NCBI RefSeq assembly: GCF_020184175.1
Contig: NC_065531.1
Span: forward strand, 41,871,213-41,935,212
Source: Aphis gossypii
Taxonomy: Eukaryota > Arthropoda > Insecta > Hemiptera > Aphididae
DNA: 64,000 bases
Reading direction: 5' to 3'
Shown: positions 58,128 to 64,000 of the stretch, piece after piece
How positions within the stretch are numbered: the first letter of the stretch is position 1
Layout of the letters: each line of letters begins with the position of its first letter
The notes under the pieces: generated by a model
Told to the model about the DNA's origin: nothing
Databases searched by the model: none
What the model saw: the letters and a program-made list of their open reading frames with translations, nothing else
Program-made: the position numbers and the translations under genes

Positions 58128-60516
58128 ATTCTAGTCCGGTCCGTAATACCTACCAAGTATATTTTATAATATATTTATGCTACTATAGAAATTTATTTTA
58201 CTATTAATTGTAAAGCTACTAATACGGAAGATATTATATTACCTATAATAAATATTTCATTATTATGAATTATGATCAATCTTATCTATATAATACATAA
58301 TTGAGTGCACAGTTTGTAGGATCTACGGACTACGGTTATAGACATGAAAACTATTGATTCAACAGTATTGAACTAATATTAGCAGGTATTAAATTTTACC
58401 ACATATTTAGAAGACTTGGGTAGGTAGTGTTCTTTGCTTCCTTTTTAAACTTAGGGCGGCGAACGGGTAACACGCAACACATAAATTTCATTTTGGCACA
58501 CAAAAATCGAATATTTTTTGTTTATATATAGAATTGGAATTAGTTAATATGTCCACATGCGAACATATGTTTCTAACTTATAGTCAAAAATTAATCCACC
58601 AATTTTGACAAAAGTTTCAGTAATAAGTTTGCAGAAAAGTTTAGATAGAATTTTAAATCTGGAATCATGTTCAATAATATACCAAGTGCTACTCAATTCA
58701 CAAACATCACCCATCTCGGAGTCAAATTAGCTCAAAAAACTATATTTACAGTTCACGGATCTACAAAATAAAATAATATACCACGTACATAAAACGCTAA
58801 TTTAAACATTTTAATATTATTTATGAATATTTTAAGTACCTATACCTAGGTATCTGTGGTTATTCGTTTTAGAATAACAACCAAACAAAAAATAAAATCA
58901 ATTTTGTTAAAAACCGGTTCTGAGTGAAAATTTGTTTTCCTCTATTTTTAGGAAAAGTAATAGAAATTTCTTACTTTTGAAGTATCAACTAGATTCACTT
59001 CCAAATAGAAGTTTTTAATGATGAAACTTAAGCATTTTTATTACTAAAAAAATAACACATCATCATAGCATTAGTTTAGTTCAGAATCTCATAGATTAAT
59101 GATTTTGTTTTGTTGAAAATCTGTAGGTACCTACTTAAAATATTCGTATTTCGTTGTCTTGTAATAAATGTGTAAATTATGTTTTACTTACGCATATTTA
59201 CAAAATATTAAGACTTGTCTTTTTATATAGCTTAACAATTTATTACTAATAGTAGGTACCTAAAATAAATTACTATAATTTCAATTTAAATTTAATATAA
59301 CAAAATAAACTTGAAAAATAATAATAGACTAACAGCTTGTCTCCATTCAGATATTTTTCGGATGCAATGAGTTCTTATAAAATATAAATTGTACATGCCC
59401 ATTACTATGATCTACTTAATAAATTTTAACTCTGTAAAAACTCAATGACAAGGTAAATACCCCTGTAAATACTATACTCCAAACTTACTTTAGATAATAT
59501 AATACGGTAGAGCAATAACTTACTTGCCCACTTTTCATTTTTTATTAATTTTCTGAGTCCAAAGTATTACTCCAATACATTTTGTAACTAGTGTTTTAAA
59601 ATCATTGGATATCTTAAATTACACATCAGTACTATCAGCAATACAAAAACATTCAACTTTGGTTAAACTACACTATTGAAAGACATTATGTGTGAACTAT
59701 TATATCGTTTTATTTACCTATTCCACATTTTTACTATAAAACAAACATTTTAAATTAAAATTACATACTGGAAATGTTTTAATAAACATTATACAAATAG
59801 TATTTAACAACACATATCAATTAAGTTCTATTTGTTATTAGTTATTACTATAACATAGTATACAAAAATTGAACTCACAGATAGCTATTCTTCACTCTTA
59901 GATGATAACTATTGCCAATGTATTTTTCTTTAAATTAAAAATCTTCAATAGACTACTGGATCTCACCAAGATAACTAGTGCAAAGGCCTTATATTAAATA
60001 TCTGTCGAGTAAATTTTGAAATTAGTACCTACTTATATTCAACAAGTGTTTAACACATACATCACATACACCAAACTTTACCTAACTATTTTACATTTCT
60101 GCTGGCTCTCAAAAAGATAATCATCATTTAAAAAAAACCTTGTTAAATTCTGTTTCACAAACTTTAAGTTAAATTTAACTTTTAATTGATGACCTCGTGA
60201 AAATTCAACCATAAAAAAATGTATGACAACTTTTTACTATCCAACTTTAAATTTTAATGAGAATATGCTCTCAACTATTTTAACTATTAAAGATTCAAAT
60301 TAAAGCTTCTTTCTTTCTCAATTTTTTCAAGTTAGATATGTTGAAGAACACATCACTAATTTTAAGGCTTTCTCAAATTTAAAAATATTTAAATAGCATT
60401 AAGAAAGTAAGGAAATTACTTAAAAATATAAGGGAATGTGATAATACTCATTTTATCAACAAAGAAAAAAAAATAAATATTTTCAATGTTTTATATTTGT
60501 CATTCATTACACCAAA
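58128..60516. other. AT-rich intergenic region downstream of RPL17
   Basis: Contains the 3' flank of the RPL17 gene. A segment near 58,915 (GGTTCTGAGTGAAAATTTG) resembles AACGCTTCTGAGCGGAGATG near 10,978 and may belong to a dispersed repeat. No gene supported. Confidence 0.4.
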
Positions 60517-60662
60517 CTATTCATGCATCAACTTTTCCTTTTGTCTTGCTAACTTCTTTTTGGATACTTTCTTCTTCTCAGCCTCATCCTTGGGAACTTT
60601 AGCAACAAACTTCTGCTTTTCAGCAAGAATAACTTCAATGTGACAAGGTGAGCTCATGTACG
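60517..60662 (-). CDS. RpL17: RPL17 exon 4 (C-terminus)
   Basis: After TTTTTCAG, CG completes the proline codon split across the intron, followed by YMSSPCHIEVILAEKQKF, a Lys/Glu-rich tail and TAG at 60,517-60,519. No canonical AATAAA lies within the first bases downstream; AATATAAAA about 20 bases after the stop is the nearest candidate. Confidence 0.97.
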
Positions 60663-63130
60663 CTGAAAAATAAAAAAGGTTAATCAATCAATCTACATCA
60701 AGATACCGAATACAAAATAGTTACTATTTTAAATAATGTTAAACAATCGATTTATGATAAATTATAAAATAACCAAAAAAGGCAGTTGTGAATTTTTTAG
60801 AGGATTTCACAATTAAATGTGTTGTTTGTGAACTCAGTAGTTCTCAACTGGGATGACATGGACCCAGCTTAAGGATGAAACAAAAAATCATGAAAGGGAA
60901 AAAAATTTAAAAAATAAATACAATTTTTGTGAAAAAAATCATATTTTTATAATCATATTAATATCAATATTTTGAACTTATTTCTGTGTACTGTATTTTT
61001 TTTTTTTTTTTTTACAATAGAATAATTTTTAAATATAAAGCTAAGATTATTATTTTGATGTTAGGATAACGCAATGTTTGATTTTAGTGGTTCAAGGTGA
61101 CGTAAATCAAATACTATGGTTGAGAACTACTGTCTACTGTCTACCTAACCTAACTCAAGGGTTGCTAAATAGTTCATCTTTATAGGTCGATCAGCAAGAA
61201 AAATTAATTTTACCATTATTGATCAATCATGTAATAAATATATCATATCATATCCTAATCGGATAATGTGGAATTTGTGGAAAACCAATGCCATCTATCC
61301 TTTTGATAAATTGAATTATTTTTCACTTATCCTCGTGTACTGTTATAATATAAATATATAGTTTGTCATTATTGTTATGACAGTAATAAATAATTATTCT
61401 TTAGACCTTTTTTGTTTTTTGCTCATTAACCTGAATGTTAATTACCAGGAAATTAAAATTGCCTCACTTGTTTGAAAAGTATTGCGACCCCTAGTCTAAC
61501 TGATACATATCATACAGAATTTCAAATTCAGAAAAATCCATTTTTCTTTTTCTTTTACTTTTTAAACAAATTAAACAACCACAAAATAAAAAAAATAAAT
61601 CTAAATGGATAATCTCCTAAATTTGGAAATAGATTAAAAATATCAAACTAATAATTTAATTTAATATAACTTATATAACTATACCCATTGTTTCACAAAC
61701 ACATAATATAACAAATAGTAAGTATTGAAAATTTTGATTAACCCCTTAACCTTAATATTATAATGAATTTACCAAGTATACAATTTTAAAATAAAGAATA
61801 TTATAGCGAACTTTTTGCCATTTACTTTTTTTAAACCATTTTAAAACACATGTTGGTACAGAATATTATTTAACACATGGTATTATAACTCATTATTTAT
61901 AGAAAATAGTAATGTAATCAACAATTATTGAAAATAATAAGTTGCTACAAATATTATTTTTCTTTGAATTATAATAAAATATAAAAATAAATTGTGCCAA
62001 AAACTAGTAAAGCATAATTCTTGTTTTCCCCTGTTTTGATTTTTTTCAATTATAAAGAAATATACTAGAATTTAAACCCTCTTCAAAAAGTATCAAATAG
62101 AAAAAATTCACTACCAGAAACCACCACAAACTTGAAAATTGAACTTAAATGTTGGTAGGATGTTATCATTGATGACAAGAAAAAACTCATCTTTGTTAAA
62201 TCAATACATTTATCACTAAACTCAGAATCTAAAGTAATATCATTATTTATTATGTTAAGGATATTAGAAATTATTGATCAAATAAATGTGGTTATGACAA
62301 AACATTTGTTATAAAAGCACCAAGTGGTTAAATTTAATGTTTACAAAACCATTTCTGTATTATGTATACCTAAAAATAACATTATAATTACAACTATATT
62401 CATAACACAGAAGTTGATATACTATTAGAAAAATATAAAAAACCATAAAATTGTACCTATTATTGATTAAAAACTTCTGTTATAGGTAGTACTTGTTTAA
62501 TAACATACGACTATTCAGACTAATGTTGCAATTCTATGCAATATTTAACCAAATAAAAAAAATTTAATTCAACTTACGGTTAATACGACCGTGGGCTCTG
62601 TAAGTACGTCTCCTCAGACAAGGAGCACGGTTTATTTGAATGTGTTCAACAAACAGACGATCTACATCCAAACCTTTAATATCTGCATTAGATTCAGCAT
62701 TTCTCAAGAGCTGTAACAAGAACTCCGCAGACTTCTCTGGCCAGCGACCCTGAGTCATGCCCCACTGTTTGGCCTGCAAATAATTTTGAGATAGAATTAA
62801 AGTTATACCATTTGAATTACAATATAGTTTGTTATTTCATACTTGAGCACAACGACCAACACCGCCATTGAACCTCCTGAAAGGTACACATTCTTTCTTG
62901 TCCTTAACATTCTTCAAGTATTGTACGGCACGACGGAGAGGCATCTTCTTGATAGTCTTAGCTGTCTCTCTCGTGTTCTGAGACAAAAAAAAACCAATGT
63001 ATTACAAGGAAATTACGGCGAGTTAACTTAAACAAATGTACAATATTACCTTGAAGTGAACTCTTAAGTTGGAGCCCCTTGCCTTACAGGACTTGGTTGG
63101 ATTTTTCGGTTCTTTAGCGTACCTACCCAT
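60517..63130 (-). CDS. RpL17: Ribosomal protein L17 (uL22), complete, four coding exons
   Basis: Exons 63,130-63,050, 62,977-62,843, 62,773-62,578 and 60,662-60,517 join in frame (phases 0, 0, 1) to 185 residues, the normal length for eukaryotic L17. Landmarks are MGRYAKEPKNPTKSCKARGS at the start, IKKMPLRRAVQYLKNV, VPFRRFNGGVGRCAQ, WPEKSAEFLLQLLRNAESNA, then [20 protein letters not shown] and IEVILAEK, with a Lys-rich C-terminus ending EKLMHE. It is a large-subunit protein at the peptide exit tunnel. All splice sites are consensus. The gene looks intact and functional. The last intron (1.9 kb) carries an inverted-repeat element. The 5' UTR also contains an intron. Confidence 0.98.
60835..61132. 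mobile_element. Inverted-repeat element in RPL17 intron 3
   Basis: CAGTAGTTCTCAACTGGG at the left and its inverted counterpart TGGTTGAGAACTACTG at the right (61,117-61,132) resemble hAT MITE ends. No convincing 8-bp target duplication is visible, so the exact limits are uncertain. It contains a long T run near 60,997-61,013. Non-coding and intronic. Confidence 0.55.
62578..62773 (-). CDS. RpL17: RPL17 exon 3
   Basis: From acceptor ATTTGCAG|GCC to donor TTAACC|GTAAGT. It encodes AKQWGMTQGRWPEKS through HGRIN plus the first base of a split Pro codon. It holds the most conserved part of uL22, including the [10 protein letters not shown] tip of the extended loop that lines the exit tunnel. Confidence 0.98.
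62843..62977 (-). CDS. RpL17: RPL17 exon 2
   Basis: A 45-codon exon between TCTCAG|AAC and CTCAA|GTATGA, starting NTRETAKTIKKMPLRRA and ending GGVGRCAQ. Both ends are in phase 0. Confidence 0.98.
63050..63130 (-). CDS. RpL17: RPL17 exon 1 (start codon)
   Basis: 27 codons from ATG at 63,130 (context CAACCATGG, close to the Kozak optimum) to donor TTCAAG|GTAATA. Only eight bases upstream of the ATG belong to this exon: an acceptor TTTTTGACAG|ACCCAACC ends a short 5'-UTR intron. Confidence 0.97.
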
Positions 63131-63286
63131 GGTTGGGTCTGTCAAAAAAAAATAAAAATTGAATTAATACCAAAAATTATGACGGATATACATTTAGCGT
63201 AAAAATAAGAATCGAAATAAAATATTTTTATGAGAATAATTACATTAAATTTAAGGATGGAAACGGATAAACATGCAAACACTTAC

Positions 63287-63315
63287 TCGAAAAAAAGACG
63301 GGAGTACAAAAAGAA
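63287..63315 (-). promoter_or_regulatory. RPL17 5'-UTR exon and TOP-like start
   Basis: On the minus strand, TTCTTTTTGTACTCCCGTC followed by a T run ends in donor TCGA|GTAAGT (GT at 63,285-63,286), pairing with the acceptor eight bases before the ATG. The pyrimidine-rich TTCTTTTT start fits the terminal oligopyrimidine element of ribosomal protein mRNAs, which places transcription under growth/TOR translational control by analogy. The start nucleotide near 63,313 is inferred, not shown. Confidence 0.6.
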
Positions 63316-64000
63316 CTAACACATAAATGGAAATAGTGGAGTACAAACGTACTGTTTAGGTTTGACGACGATACGAACGGATGATAATTTTAGGTTAGTT
63401 TTCAGTGTGACCATTTATTTGAACGTAAATTATTAGCATTGGGTCCGGTTCTTATCAATGTAAGATCACAACCATGGTCACTGGTCACTGACTGATTGCC
63501 ACGAAAATCGGAATAAGATTTTAAATAATCGTGTTCCTATTCCTACTGTCCCTTCATAAACGCCTCTGAATTGAATTGATGCATTCATTGGCCATTGCAT
63601 TCTCCACCTATTTCACAGAACATTAATCGGTAGATGTTTTCACTTTTTCAGTCAGATGCGTGAAACGGTTTACTTCACTCGTAGTCCGATTAAATCATTA
63701 TATTATTATATTTATTATATCATTATTGTTCTAGGATTATATTATATTAACTTGATCGTAACTACGTAATAGAAATTAACAGATGGACACAACAGAGTTG
63801 TACGTTTTTTCCAACCACCCGTTAGCACCAAATTTACCTTTGTTGTACCTACAATAATTTTATATTTTTACATCATAATATTATGTATTTTTAATAATAT
63901 AATAATTATAATACAAATTTACCTTAATCTGCTAATAACTAAAAACATTTTGACGCTCACTTAGTCACTTCAATGCACCATCCAAAGAATTCACAAGTTA
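63316..64000. other. 5' flank of RPL17
   Basis: Mixed AT-rich sequence with no TATA box at the expected distance from the inferred start, as is usual for ribosomal protein genes. No other gene is recognised up to the right edge. Confidence 0.45.

Noticed and set aside
1..64000. CRISPR arrays, operons, tRNA or rRNA genes
   Set aside because: The satellite has no spacer structure, gene architecture is eukaryotic, and I found no complete tRNA cloverleaf or rRNA segment by eye (only a tRNA-like SINE head near 39.8 kb).

Overview
The window looks like nuclear DNA from an insect, most likely an aphid. Genes are spliced with short consensus splice sites, intergenic DNA is very AT-rich, and the GTAGGTACCTAC-type palindrome that I associate with aphid genomes recurs throughout (e.g. 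near 15,207, 50,210 and 59,125). There is a metazoan ribosomal protein gene, an animal-specific SKI-family corepressor, and many small hAT-type transposons. There is no sign of bacterial or viral organisation. The species call is inference.

Layout. 1-6,870 is an almost pure AT satellite: about 30-bp units, homogeneous in the middle (about 2,090-6,440) and decayed to T-rich derivatives on both sides. 7,164-14,756 (minus) is a secreted multi-kringle protein. I could assemble ten exons whose phases all agree: a signal peptide, four complete six-cysteine kringles, and several stretches that look like beta-sandwich (Methyltransf_FA-like) modules. It may be one gene running past the satellite, or two adjacent genes. 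14.8-34.6 kb holds no protein-coding gene I can support: AT-rich DNA alternates with CpG-richer, promoter- or enhancer-like blocks (16.4-17.6, 22-26, 28.2-28.9, 31.4-33.5 kb), and there is a broken integrase copy at 27.2-27.66 kb.

34,604-37,661 (minus) is the SKI-family corepressor SKOR/Fussel (fuss). The large GC-rich exon carries the DHD and SMAD4-binding domains. A small 5' coding exon at 37,545-37,661 is identified here from splice sites, phase and the KPN-VG junction. Upstream of it (38-60 kb) is gene-poor DNA with SINE-like repeats, further CpG-rich blocks, and a set of small inverted-repeat transposons with visible target-site duplications. One of these (53,688-54,373) can be compared with a related locus at 57.4-58.1 kb that lacks the insertion. 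60,517-63,130 (minus) is a complete four-exon gene for ribosomal protein L17 (uL22), with a pyrimidine-rich TOP-like start and a 5'-UTR intron.

The genes do not form a pathway: a secreted or extracellular protein, a neuronal-type transcriptional corepressor and a housekeeping ribosomal protein are simply neighbours. The most novel-looking material is the multi-kringle gene, the satellite that abuts (or lies inside) it, and the self-similar inverted-repeat element at 53.7 kb. I did not find a clearly new multi-gene system.
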